From Galaxea fascicularis (taxonomy: Eukaryota; Cnidaria; Anthozoa; Scleractinia; Euphylliidae): DNA of 64,000 nucleotides. The stretch covers positions 8,870,801 to 8,934,800 of the forward strand of contig OX419346.1 of NCBI GenBank assembly GCA_948470475.1, read 5' to 3'. Under the pieces are notes generated by a model. It was not told the DNA's origin, made no database searches, and saw only the letters and a list, made by a program, of their open reading frames with translations. Both the position numbers and the translations under genes were made by a program. Positions 1 through 11,401 of the stretch are shown piece by piece (within the stretch, counting starts at the first letter, position 1; the number at the start of each line of letters is the position of its first letter).

Positions 1-138
1 TACATGTCATTATACCGTCTGGGATAATGCCGAAAAAATCTCCTGAAGAAATATTTCCAATGACCTGGCCCTCCTCAGCTGGTCTGGCTTCAAAGGTGAA
101 TATTTTTTCTGAATCCGTTCCTGGCATCAAGACAATCC
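1..138 (-). CDS. possible exon running off the window edge, unrecognised
   Basis: Read on the minus strand, a polypyrimidine-AG acceptor precedes an open frame that includes MPGTDSEKIFTFEARP and runs off the window. It has the codon texture of a real exon. Its phase does not join directly to the MATH-like exon upstream (460-639), so either another exon lies between them or it belongs to another gene. Function not recognised. Confidence 0.35.
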
Positions 139-459
139 TACAGGTAGAATATAATTTATTCAATGAACGAACAGAAAAATGGATAGAAATGTATTTATTA
201 CAAATGTCTCGCAGATTTGTTAATCGTTATTACAGCTCAGTCGATTGTTTCTGCCTTTCTTCTCTTTAATTCACTTAGATGATTAAACTATCATATGCCA
301 TTTAAACAGCATCAATGGGCTAAATGCAAGAAATTTGATTAATTATCGTCGAGGAATTATCGATCCTCTGTCCCACGGCTAGCGACAAAATAATGACACA
401 TTTTGTCTGAAGTGTTTGCCTTACCTAGCTCCAACTATCACTGGTGTGACAGACGATAC

Positions 460-2079
460 CAGCTGTAGCGACAGGTACAGTTGCCCTCCTTTAAAAGTGA
501 GCAGCCCTCTCCACCTGTTTCCATTTGGGCAACGATAGTCGGTGCTCATTACCGATTCTTTGAGGTTTTTGCAGTCACTGGCCTTCCAACGGAAGGAGAA
601 AATACTCTTTTCCTGAAGAATCCAGTTTGGTTTGCCTCTCTGAAAATAAATCGAGCTTTCAGTATTTAAATTTATTTTCGGTAATAATGGTAACTTTAAT
701 GTATGTAAACAACCATCTCAACTTTGTTTTCAACAATGTACATATGCAGTTCCTGATTAAAATCTTGTGAACGTGTTATTATACTTTGTGTTTCATGGTA
801 TCACGTATTTATTCATGTTATCGCACCTTGAAATGCATCAAGCCCCATAGTTTTTGCACCTCTCCTGCCTGAAGGACGGCATGCGTTGAAGCGGTGGTCA
901 AAATGTGTTCCTGTACATTTTTTCTTTTGACAATGGTGTTGCATCCACTGACTGTGCATTGGACAGCCTTTTCTTGACATTCACTCGCGTGAAGCGTCAC
1001 GTGACATCTGTGAAAACGGAGAAGTACAAAGCCAGAGTTAAATTGGCTGACTAGGTAGACAAAAATGAAAGTGTCAGTGGATATGCCTGGTTGCCGTGAT
1101 TTTTCTTTGACTTTTGAATATATGTTTTGTCAAAAGAAATCAATAAAGAGTTTGTCTGTGTAACATGGTTAATAAACCACACTCTTTTCACTCCACAGTC
1201 TCACGTGTTGAATTATAATATGGCTTTGTTTATGTACACCTAAACCTTGTGGAAGTGACAAGTGACACGCTGCCATTTTATTCAGGATTTTTGTAAGGAT
1301 TTTTGTAAGGATTTTTGTATTCATTTCTGCTCGCGGGGTTTTCATTCGTCAGCTCGCTTCTGATGCTTATGTGACTTTAAGCACGCGCAAGCCGACCATA
1401 ATCTCGCAAATAACAAAGGCACTACTACGAAAACAAAAACTCAAATACACAAAACGAAGTGAGAAAGGAAATAGAGAGTGTTCACTCACGTGACCAGCGG
1501 CCATATTGCTTTAATGAAACAAAAGAAAGAATTTGCATAGCCTGATACACCAACATGGCCGCCATGACGTCATGTGAAAACGCTCTATGGATTACATTGA
1601 CGAAAACATACCGTGGCAGATTTGTTCTGCAGCTAAGCGGACAAGAGATTCTTTTGTGGGAGCACAAAGAATCAACGTGCTCTTCCATAGAATCCCTTGT
1701 CACGCTTTTCCCGCATTCTTGACAAGGGACTTCTTTTTTCTCGCATCGGGGATTATGTAGCGCCAATTCACCCCTTAGAATAACCTTGCTGCATCCCTTA
1801 TTTTCACATTCCACAGGTAGCTTCCCACAAGTGCTTGAGTGTTGACTATGGTCCTCAAGCTTTCCTTGCCAATGGCAGCCACCGTTAATGCACTGAATAT
1901 CCAACTTGGCGGTGAGGTCATTAAGCACAATGTTGACGTTCAGTACGGAGCCGCTGTGAAAAACCCTTTTGCAGAGCGGGCATTTGGACGCAGATTCCAT
2001 GATTATCAGCGTCTCAATGCAGTTGTGACAACTGGAGTGCCCACACGCTAGAGTGACAGGCTTGACCATCGTAGATAGG
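460..2079 (-). CDS. TRAF-like RING / TRAF zinc-finger protein with start of MATH domain (partial)
   Basis: Three exons are visible: 2079-1612, 1007-827 and 639-460, with matching phases and GT/AG borders. The first encodes the second half of a RING finger (GHSSCHNC, CPLC) followed by TRAF-type zinc fingers rich in Cys/His pairs (CINGGCHWQG, CENKGCSKV, CQECGKSV). The second continues the zinc-finger stretch (CTVSGCNTIV). The third resembles the beginning of a MATH/TRAF-C domain (FSFRWKAS, WRGLLTF). TRAF-type proteins are cytoplasmic signalling adaptors that bind receptors, and RING-bearing ones act as ubiquitin ligases. The first RING cysteines should lie in an upstream exon, which I did not find. 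That exon may be on the far side of the transposon at 2773-11395. The 3' end is not secure. A broken relative of the first exon lies at 35589-36047. Confidence 0.75.
1473..1586. mobile_element. 114-bp MITE resembling ISL2EU ends
   Basis: Imperfect inverted repeats (AGAGAGTGTTCACTCACGTG against AGAGCGTTTTCACATGACGT read from the other end, both followed by a GGCCAT.TTG block) are flanked by AT on each side. Terminal sequences and inner block resemble the ends of the 5.9-kb element at 17384-23236, so this looks like a short non-autonomous relative. It lies in a TRAF-like gene intron, just past the 5' splice site. Confidence 0.7.
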
Positions 2080-2772
2080 CTTTGAAATAAAATAAATAGT
2101 ACACACTGAAGGGATTGCCATATTGCCACACTGCCCACTCCACGCTAGAACAAAAAGAGAGAGAGAGAGAGAGAGGCGGTGGGAGGGGGGGGGAGGGGGT
2201 TGCCCCTTTTCACACCCATGAGGTAAAAAAAATGTTTTCTTTCACATTGTAAAATGATTCCCACTGTAACTTGATTAAGACAAAAATTGGGAGAGTGAGC
2301 CCTGCTTGAAAAAGACTAGGAAACACAACTGTTGCCATAGTAACTGCAAACTGGGTGTCATTTTGTGCCTAACCGGGCTGATGTAAATTATTGGTGCCAA
2401 GTTGAAATGGCACCGCTCCTCACTGATTTATCTCAGTTATTCCACTGATTTTAAGAAAAAATTTGAGTATATCAGGAATGAAGAAAGAAAGAAGAAACTA
2501 CCGTTCTCGCTTAATCTGAAAGGCCTTACAAATAAGCAAACATAAAGGGCAGAAATTCCTTCACATTCTCTTTCTTTTTTATTTTTTTCCCGTGCCTGCC
2601 CTTCTCGCTACTCGATCCGGTGTTCATTTTTTATTTATTGACTCTATATAGCAAAATGCTTTTTGAAAAGAGCTAAATACGTGAAGATACATGTACATTA
2701 AAAAAAATCCATGAAACAAAACTGAGACCTTTTTTTACACCAACGGTCATTGTAAAATCTATTGTAGTTTCA
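2080..2772. other. no gene seen; AG-rich and G-rich low-complexity tract
   Basis: Holds a GA dinucleotide run and a G-rich stretch near 2158-2200, then ordinary AT-rich sequence. I found neither the missing first RING exon nor any other gene here. Confidence 0.6.
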
Positions 2773-3124
2773 TATGGCGTTCAATGTCCGCCAAAATTCA
2801 ACTTTTGAATTTTGCTTGTATTTTTGGCATTTGATGTTGTAGTTTTACAATTTGTACCTACATCTGCAATTGAACATTCAAGTTTCCAATTTCTCTACTC
2901 CACTTGTTGATTTGACATTCTTTGTTTCACGATTCAACTTTGTAGTTTGAAGTATTCAACATTCAAGTTTATGCAATTCAGCATTCAACTTTCAAAGATG
3001 CATGTTTTTGATATCCAACCGCAAGCCAGTCAATGACAGTGTGGGCTCAGCAAACTATCAAAATTCTCCCTTAGTAGGGGCTGCCAGAGGCAAGTCACAC
3101 TACCCTAGACAGTAGCTTTTACCA
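2773..3124 (+). repeat. left long terminal inverted repeat (~350 bp)
   Basis: Pairs with 11041-11395 in inverted orientation over nearly its whole length, with only scattered differences by eye. It contains sub-repeats built on motifs such as CATTCAAGTTT and ATTCAACTTT. The transposase ATG lies about 250 bp inside it. Confidence 0.9.
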
Positions 3125-3377
3125 CGGAAAATGGCGCCGCATTTCATTCTTGTTGTGCCTAACACCCGATCCTACGTAAGTAATTTATTTTACTGTTCAG
3201 ATTTACTACAGTCATATATCTAAATGTCCTATACAGTCAAGTACCATATATGTCAATGGAAATATAAGAAAAGTTTAATGGTTCATACACCTGGCCATAC
3301 GTATAGCGATGTAAATTTTTAAAATAAGCTAATTGACTTCTTCTCTTTATTTACTGCATTGTAGTGATTAACAAATT

Positions 3378-3894
3378 ATGGATGATATCTCGCACTTGCT
3401 CGAAGCTGTTCATGATGTTGTTAGAGTTTTGGATAGGCTGGTAAACACAAGTAATGGCGAACGAGACCTCCAGCTTCTAATCAGTAAACTTGACTACCTG
3501 CAGAGAATTGTAGTAAACCTGGATATTGATGACTTTGTAATGGAAATGATCGGGAGGGCTTATAGTTTAATGGTAGAGACGGAAAGAGTACGTCAGTCAG
3601 AATGTGGAGGTTACAGAGCTTCTGTCCATGGAAGTGGAACACGTGGGAGGCCATCATTCCACATAAGTAAAGAACAACTCTCATTTTTTATTGAGCAAGG
3701 TTTCAAAGTGAAGGATATGAGTGCTATGCTTGGAGTGAGTGTTAGAACTGTAGAAAGGAGAATGACATCCTTCGGACTCAGCATATCAGGTATAAATGTA
3801 TATAGTATAGGGAAATAACTTTTTAATGTATTTTAGTTCCATTTAATTAATTAACAGATGTAGAGCTACTCTGTAGAAATGCTTTTAATAAATC

Positions 3895-3934
<40 letters not shown>

Positions 3935-6129
3935 ATATGAAATGTCACTATAGTTTATTATTGGTGGAGAGATTTGCAGTGTAGGTGTGTGCGAAAAAGT
4001 TTATCTACTAATACTCTTTTAATTTGGGTTAGGTACATACAGCTCCATAGATGATGTTGAGCTAGATGCAATTACAGTGCATGCATCAAGTGAACATCCT
4101 GGGATAGGCATAAGAATGCTTCAAGGATATTTACAATGCAACGGATACCATGTGCAGCGTGAAAGAATAAGGCTGTCCCTGCTGAGAACTGATCCCATCG
4201 GTGTAGTTCAGAGGTGGCAAAGAACGGTTAAAAGGCGTCAGTATAACGTGAAGTTTCCCCTATCATTATGGCATATTGACGGAAATCATAAGCTTATAAG
4301 GTATTTTTTATTTTATTAACTCAATGCCTCAAGAATAGTTCCATGATGGTAACACCATTACATAATGAGCTGTTAACAAAGCATTGCTTGTTGAGAGGGG
4401 AGAGGGAGAGGGCAGTAGAAATTACCATGATCCCCTTCTTAAAGCTTTAAAAAGTGTAATTTTTCCAACTCTCCCCCCCCCTCAACACACACACTTTCTG
4501 TTAACTAATGACCAGTCCTTTAAAGGGGTTCATTATAGTAGTATTGCTGTGATAGATAGACTATGCTGGCTTATTGGGGGCCTTTTTGATATTGGTGTCC
4601 ATCACATGAAGCAACAATAGTATTTCTAATCCCATCAGGTGACATGCTAATCCATCATTGGTAATTGCCATCCTGTTAAAGGAAATACTGATAGGACAAG
4701 TCCTAGAGTATGTCAACCTTTAGTTTACTTCCAATGTCCTGGAGGTTAATGGGTTGTCCTATAATAAGAGTATTCCACATTCAACAGGTGGAGAATTGTC
4801 ATACACGGTGGGATAGATGGCTACCGGTATTCCAGGATCCCTGTTTACCTGAAGGCATCTAACAACAACAAGGCAGACACTGTTCTAACACTGTTCCTGG
4901 ATGCTGTAAATGAGTATGGTCTCCCATCTCGTGTCAGGTCAGACAAAGGTGGAGAGAATGTCAATGTATCAACATATATGCTAAGCCATGCTCACAGAGG
5001 ACCTGGCCGAGGGAGTATGATCACAGGTAGTGAAATGATTAGACATTTGCTCAGAGTGTTTTCATATGATGACACAATGGCTATATAACTGTACCAAAAC
5101 AGTGAAACTGGACACTTTTTTTTTAACAGACCAGTCCTGTGGGAGTTGAACTACTGCAGTTCCTTATGTAAAACTTTCTTTGTTCCAGAAAAACTAATAA
5201 AGGAATGAAAACGACTGATTATTACAGGGCGGCAAATAATTTTTTCTCTTAAAAGGACAAACATGTATGTTCTACTAAGACACCATCTTGGTCAGACAAA
5301 ACAAATTGTGGTCGGACATTACCAAAAAAGGTAGGCAAACTCAATGTAGATTTTTAATCAACCCTACTGTAAAATGATTTTCGCTAAAAAGATGGTCCAG
5401 ACATCATGGCCGAACGCAGTTGGGGTTTCCTCAGACACAAGTAAATTTTGGTTGGCCAATGTGCGATGACCAACTGTTACTTGCAGCCCTGTAATTATGC
5501 ACATGGAAGACCTTCATTAGTTTTATGGCAGGATAGGATAGCCACTAACTTTTAAAATGGAAGGGCAATTGTTAGGTCTAAAAATTTAAGTTAAAGCTTG
5601 AACAAATCCAGATGATTCCCTTTAAAATTAAAGCCCCCATTATGATGGTGAATCATTGTTTTCATTTCTAATAATAGTTTTGAGTTTCTAAATCTTATAA
5701 GGTGAAATATTACCAATAGGAAAGAGTACCCACAACCAATGAATCGAACGACTCTGGAGGGATGTCTTTGCTGGCTGTCTTCACCTATTTTATGACCTTT
5801 TCTACCACCTGGAATGCCAGAATATCCTAGATCCTGACGATGATGCTCATTTATGGTGCCTACATTTTGTCTTCCTGCCTATCATCAATAGGCATTTAAC
5901 AAATTGGAAAAATGCCTGGGTGTACCACCCTCTTAGCACAGAGAAAAACAGGTCTCCCATGCAACTGTGGATTAGAGGGCTTCAGATGGCCTGGGGCTCA
6001 AAGAGTATAGAGGATGAAGTTTTCCAGGTATTTTTATTATTAACACAACATGCTAATTAAAAGCAGATACATGTATCAAGTTCATAACAAGATTCAACAT
6101 TGCCTTGTTTTTAGGGATTGGCTTGAATG
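3378..6129 (+). pseudogene. integrase-core (rve) transposase of IS3EU-like element, one in-frame stop
   Basis: Exons 3378-3789, 4033-4300, 4788-5026 and 5720-6027 join in phase; a short last exon ending at TGA near 6127 is possible. The N-terminal exon is helical and ends in a helix-turn-helix-like segment (MSAMLGVSVRTVERRM). The catalytic core shows first Asp in LWHIDGNHKL, second Asp in RSDKGGENV and Glu in IERLWRD, the D-D-E triad of retroviral-type integrases, which cut and join transposon ends. Codon TGA at 5740-5742 sits immediately before IERLWRD, where relatives have Arg. CGA to TGA at a CpG is the simplest explanation. As read, the protein would end before the catalytic Glu. Confidence 0.85.
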
Positions 6130-6261
6130 GCTCCAAGTGTTTCATGTAATTATACCAAGAACATATGAGAATTAAAATCAATTAATTATATAATTAGAAT
6201 CATGGCACTGTACAATGTGGGATGCTATCTGTACTTATACAGTACATTTAAAATACAGTGC

Positions 6262-9200
6262 TCAGTGAAAGGCAAATCCTTTTGCTCCATAGTTAAGAGA
6301 AATGTCCATATTTTTCTTGAAGTTCAAGTATTCTGTGTGCTTAATGGGGAGAATAAGGGATTTGAAACATGTCTCTGACAATGGCAACTTGTTTTCGCCA
6401 GTGTCAAACTTCACTAGAAGCTGTCCATCTTTGCTCTGGTATTTGTTTTCCCCAGTCCAAAATGAAATAAGATCTTGAAGTCTTGATGAGGTACCTCCAG
6501 AAGTGGATAAAAAGTAAAGTAATAAGAAAATAACAAGTAACTAAAAATTTCAAGAGATACAGTGTAGGAGGTAATGTTGATGCTGCTGTTGTTTTAAGTA
6601 TTTCGTAAAATAAATTCCATTCTAATAAAGAAAGTGTCACATTGTAGCTCAAACTGTCAGGTGTATTTTAGCTTTGAAATAATTTTGGTCTCTCAGCACA
6701 CTTTCTGATGAGACAATCTGATGGTGCCGAATGGGTATGTAGACTCTCAGCCACAACAATGTAAAGTTATTATCTCTGAAGGATTATAATGCTATCACAT
6801 AGTTACCTTCTTCTCCTCCAGCATCATCAAGGTACGTATTAAGGAACTCCACTGTCCTTTTTTTGATCTTCAGTAAGTTCTTTTTCCTCATAATAGAATG
6901 ATGATTTGATTTCAGAAGAACTCACAATTCTCTGTGCTTCTGTTGGAAACACATGTGCTACCAAGCTTGGGCACTTCTTTAGGAAAGAGTGCAGGTTCAC
7001 TTCTTCCATCCCTTTATTTAAGAGCAACAAATGCTTCCTTTAGAATGTTTATGACTAGGATTTAATGTGACTACATGTATTGCAGATTGAAATAGCATTG
7101 TAACTAACACCAGTTACAAACCTTTAGCAATTTCTTCCAATTCCAAACGACGTTTGTCAATCACGTGATATGTCATCAATCCATCTACGAGCAACTTGCG
7201 ATAACTGCTGTTGTACAACTGATCTGGATCCAGTCCAGCCTCATACAAATATGGTTCTAGGGAAGTCCTCAGATCCCAACTAGGATTCTGGTCGAGTGGC
7301 AGCACATCAAGCTGTGGGAAAAAAAATCTGTATTCTAAAATGTGAAGAGGCTATAATGCAAGATGTCTGTGTTGAATGTGCCATGCATAAACATGTTGCT
7401 TCGGCTGGTACCTGTAATTTTGTAATGTGTGGTTCATTTGATATTGGAAGTTACTATTCCATTAATTTTAAATGCTAATCAGAAGCAGATAGCAAATGAA
7501 TAAAAATATTCTCAAATATTGATTATTTCTCCTTGTGCCTTTAAAGATGATTTCCAGTCCGTACTGTGCAGTCTCAGAACCCTAATGTTTATAAACATTA
7601 TAAACGGCTCACTCGATGGAATGCAAATCAATGTTATTTGTTAAGAACTACGTACCTTACCTCTGAGACCTTTCAAATTCTTTTTCCAACAGCTTCATTG
7701 ATTTTTACAGGTGTGAAGTTGTTTCATGAAGTGATATGAGAAAGAACGAAGTATTAAGCTTCGACTGCCTGCTTCGTGTCCACAATGGCCGTTGTTTTTA
7801 AACTTTGAATTTACTTCATGTAAGTAGTTGCAAATTGTTTACATTTTGTGATGTTTTGCACGACGTAACACAAAAAACAAACTCTAGAGAGTGCGCAGTA
7901 CGGACTGGAAATCAGCTTTAACTCACCTCAGATATAAGCTGCCTTAGTTCCATATCAGGGATGTCTTGCAGAGAAAGTTGTGGAGGCTGTGTTTCACTGT
8001 TCATCTCATTTGAGAGGAAATGCTTAACTGCTGGTGAGAGACCAGTTACACCAGGGCCATCATGAAGGATGGAGTGTCCTATAATCTTTCCAACCACTTT
8101 AAAGGCTCCAGTTAATCTCAATGAATGATCATGTACTGGGACACGGTGGTCACTCTCGCCCTCAAGAAAGATGGCAGGTTTTCCTGACGAAGAGGGAATT
8201 CCTTCATCTACTACCCTGATGCATTCTACAAAAAACTCTTTCACAGGGCCACTCCCAACACCTTCTTCTTCCTCAAATCTAATCCTTGGGGCAAGTTTTA
8301 AATTCACCTTGGGGTTTTTATAAACACTCATGATTTCCCGTCTTAACTCAGTGACACCATCAACCCTACAACCAGAGATTCTCTCCTTTGGGCCATCTTG
8401 GACGTTTTGGATCTGAAACAATTTCAAGGCTGTCTCAGTAGATGCTGCATCATTCAGGCCTGAATCATAATCAAAAGCTGGTTTCAGACCATCTTCATCT
8501 TCATCTTCACTAACCCAGGTAGTGGGCACTCCTGTAAACAGAGGATAGTTTATAAGTAATATTGAATAAATTAAAACATGACAATCAGGGTAAACAGAAC
8601 AATTCTTGCACTTAACAGGAGTTACCTTCACAAAATAACAAATCCTGAATGAGTATGATGTCAGCGCATAATGATTTTGGAGAAATAATTAATTTGCTTA
8701 GTCAAGAGATTACCCTAAATATAGTCAATATTCACATTAATTAGCAGTTACAACAATAAAAATATCACAAACCCAAATGGGAAAAAACAGTTACCTAATA
8801 ATCTCTCCACCGCTTGATTAGCATCTCCATTTGATGCCACCAGAGCCATAGTTATTTCTATATCTGATAAATCAGGACAAATTTCTTTAATGTTGTCCAC
8901 TTCACCACTATTAGTACTTGTGCTTGGTATTGCCTGAAGACTCTGCAGGTCAACCAAGCTATTGTTGGTACACATGGGTGGTTCACTAAGGAAACAAAGA
9001 AGCAATCAATTATGTTTGCAGTGATAACAGCAAAATTCAATATTGCCCCAACACAGACACCTCTCACAGATGGATTTTAATAGATGAAATCAAATGTAGG
9101 ATGCAGTGGCAACATTATCTGAGCTTAATTTAAACTCCTGCATAATGTATAACATACCTCTGAATATCAGTGTCCAGTGTCTTTTGCTTCTACAACATAA

Positions 9201-10522
9201 AACAGACAGTGCGTCTCAGGAATATTTTTAAAATAAAAATACAAAAAATGTGTATTTCCAGAAAATTTAACGTAATCACACACAAGCCATTGATAGGGCT
9301 TAGTAACAACCAGTGAAAAGGGGGGTTGACAGGCCACAAAACAGCAAAAAAGCTTGTGGAAAATACATGGCAGGAAATCTAGGTTGGAAGTGCAAACTCG
9401 GCCCAACTCATGAGTAGTATCAGTAGCTCAACAGATCTCATCACTTAGAGGTAACACTCATACAAGTTGAAATGATCTTTCTCCAGGCTGTATTCTTCGA
9501 CATTGTCATGTGGAGTATTACCTTTACTGCTTGAAATGTCTCTGAATGGGTCTTTTGTTGGTGGGCAGTCATTTCATTCATAGGATAGCCTTCCCCACAA
9601 ATTAAGCAATTGATCATTGGAAGAGAATCATCTACCTGCAAGTTTTTTGTAAGTATAAAATATTTCATGCAGATACATACACATTGAAATGATTTTATCT
9701 ACATATATACATGTTAGTAGTAAATATTAAAAGCACCACATCATGATTTTAATAAGGTTGAGAAATATTTTTGGCATGTGAGGACAACATGTTCACATAT
9801 GTATCATTTTATAGCAACAGAGGAAGTTTCTAGCATAATATAGAGTTCATTGTCTTGGGTTTCCATGAATAGTGGAATGTTTAGAATTTCTGGTAAAGCA
9901 AAAAATGACTGCCTCAGTTGACTCCTCTAAATATGATAGACACTTACCATTGTTTTATCTTCACATGTTGGATCAGGTTTTTGTGTTGACTTCAATGGGA
10001 TATCTCTCTGTAAAGGTTTTATGAATATCTTAGCCTGCCCAGCCACTTCTTTTAGTCGGCTTGCCACATGAGGGGGTTCAATGACATGAAAACCTGCATC
10101 ATCTCCATTACCCCTCTGCAAAAGGAAAAGCTCAAACCCCCCTGCATCTGCTAACAAAGGATAGTTTTCCAGGATTCTATTATATACAGTGTCTTGTGAT
10201 TCAAAAGTTATGCTATGGTCTCCCAGCCCAGAATTGGCCAGAGTTGTCCTCCCCTTCACTGATGATGGTGGCCCTGTGGCCTCTTTAGATGCGAGACAGA
10301 CAAACTTTAATGTACATGTTGAATTATTTTTGGATTTAGATTTCCCCTTCTTCTCCCTCTGTTGCTTATGCCCAAACAGTCTGCGTTGCTCAAAAGCAAC
10401 GCTGGGCGAAGCACCTGCTCCACTGGGCGAAGCTGTCCTTTCACTATCTGAAAATTATCAACAAAACTCTTTTTAACGACAAAAACAACAGCGTCATCAT
10501 CACCATCACCATCATCATACTA

Positions 10523-10553
<31 letters not shown>

Positions 10554-11025
10554 TATTATTATTATTGATATAGTTATTCGTACTATTATTATTGTAAAAC
10601 TTGAAAAGCAAGCAAATTAGGCAGCGGTTGGTGGGGAAGTACACGAAAATGCAATTGCTACGTCTTAGTCTGACGATAAATAAATAATGAAAAAAGTGCA
10701 GCCACAAAAAAGCGTATAAAAAATGAGTCGTAAACTGAATACCCAGCCCATCCTTGAAGAGATCAGATTACACATACACATAAATCCAATATAACCTTAA
10801 CATTCACAAGCCACTTTTCAAGCAACCCTCCTGTCACTACAATTTTTCGAAATGTGATAAATAGATATTGCACTTTACTTAACTCGGTTTAACATGTCTT
10901 ACACAAGAAATCATAAGAGAGTTATTCAACTTACTTTGTGGAATTTCTCTCTGCAGCGTTGACAGGCGGTCAGCGACTTGTAAAAGGGCTGACCTAACCT
11001 CGTTCAACTTACCGACGTCCGCCAT
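6262..11025 (-). CDS. HECT-type E3 ubiquitin-ligase-like protein carried by the transposon (frameshifted near 3' end)
   Basis: Nine exons join in phase: 11025-10935, 10447-9948, 9635-9522, 9189-9158, 8985-8795, 8531-7927, 7311-7122, 7011-6807 and 6494-6262, about 719 codons. Order: short N-terminal helix (MADVGKLNEV), basic Ser-rich linker, C2H2-type finger (CLIC...HQQKTH, possibly UBZ-like), a CUE/UBA-like helix bundle (ICPDLSDIEITMALVASNG), then a HECT region starting PRIRFEEEEGVGSGPVKEFF. The last exon is a HECT C-lobe with SETCFKSLILP; the Cys in TCF matches the thioester-forming position. Best family match is the G2E3-like HECT group. Ubiquitin transfer is known for the family and inferred here. 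A run of seven A (plus-strand T at 6858-6864) breaks the frame in exon 8, and the expected reading resumes in the next frame. This could be a mutation or a homopolymer error. The ATG lies only about 16 bp inside the right TIR. Confidence 0.8.
10521..10600. repeat. ATT trinucleotide microsatellite
   Basis: Irregular run of ATT/ATC units in the first intron of the HECT-like gene. A similar ATT run lies at about 3896-3932 in the transposase gene. Confidence 0.85.
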
Positions 11026-11040
11026 GTTGCACAAAACACA

Positions 11041-11395
11041 TGGTAAAACTACTGTCTAGGGTAGTGTGACTTGCCTCTGCCAGCCCCTACTAAGGGAGAA
11101 TTTTGATAGTTTGCTGAGCCCACACTGACTGTCATTGACTGGCTTGCGGTTGGATATCAAAAACATGCATCTTCGAAAGTTGAATGTTGAATTGCGTAAA
11201 CTTGAATGTTGAATACTTCAAACTACAAAGTTGAATCGTGAAACAAAGAATGTCAAATCAACAAGTGGAGTAGAGAAATTGGAAACTTGAATGTTCAATT
11301 GCAGATGTAGGTACAAATTGTAAAACTACAACATCAAATGCCAAAAATACAAGCAAAATTCAAAAGTTGAATTTTGGCGGACATTGAACACCATA
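11041..11395 (-). repeat. right long terminal inverted repeat (~355 bp)
   Basis: Inverted copy of 2773-3124. The accessory gene start codon (11023-11025) lies just inside it, so the TIR probably supplies promoter or 5' UTR sequence to that gene. Confidence 0.9.
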
Positions 11396-11401
11396 GTTTC
11401 A

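Larger units (their letters stand above)
2773..11395. mobile_element. IS3EU-like DNA transposon, 8.6 kb, with integrase-type transposase and HECT accessory gene
   Basis: Ends are defined by inverted repeats starting TATGG(C/T)GTTCAATGTCC. The 6-bp sequence GTTTCA directly flanks both ends (2767-2772 and 11396-11401), as expected for a target-site duplication. Inside are two convergent multi-exon genes: an integrase-core transposase on the plus strand and a HECT-like gene on the minus strand. An rve-type transposase with a 6-bp duplication fits my recollection of the IS3EU superfamily; Ginger-type elements are the alternative. The TIRs are near-identical, suggesting a fairly recent insertion, yet the transposase has an in-frame stop and the HECT gene a homopolymer frameshift. 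This copy is therefore probably non-autonomous unless those are assembly errors. Confidence 0.85.

Noticed and set aside
10444..10707. Antisense frame with a long Asn run
   Set aside because: Produced by the ATT microsatellite in an intron; no splice or domain support.
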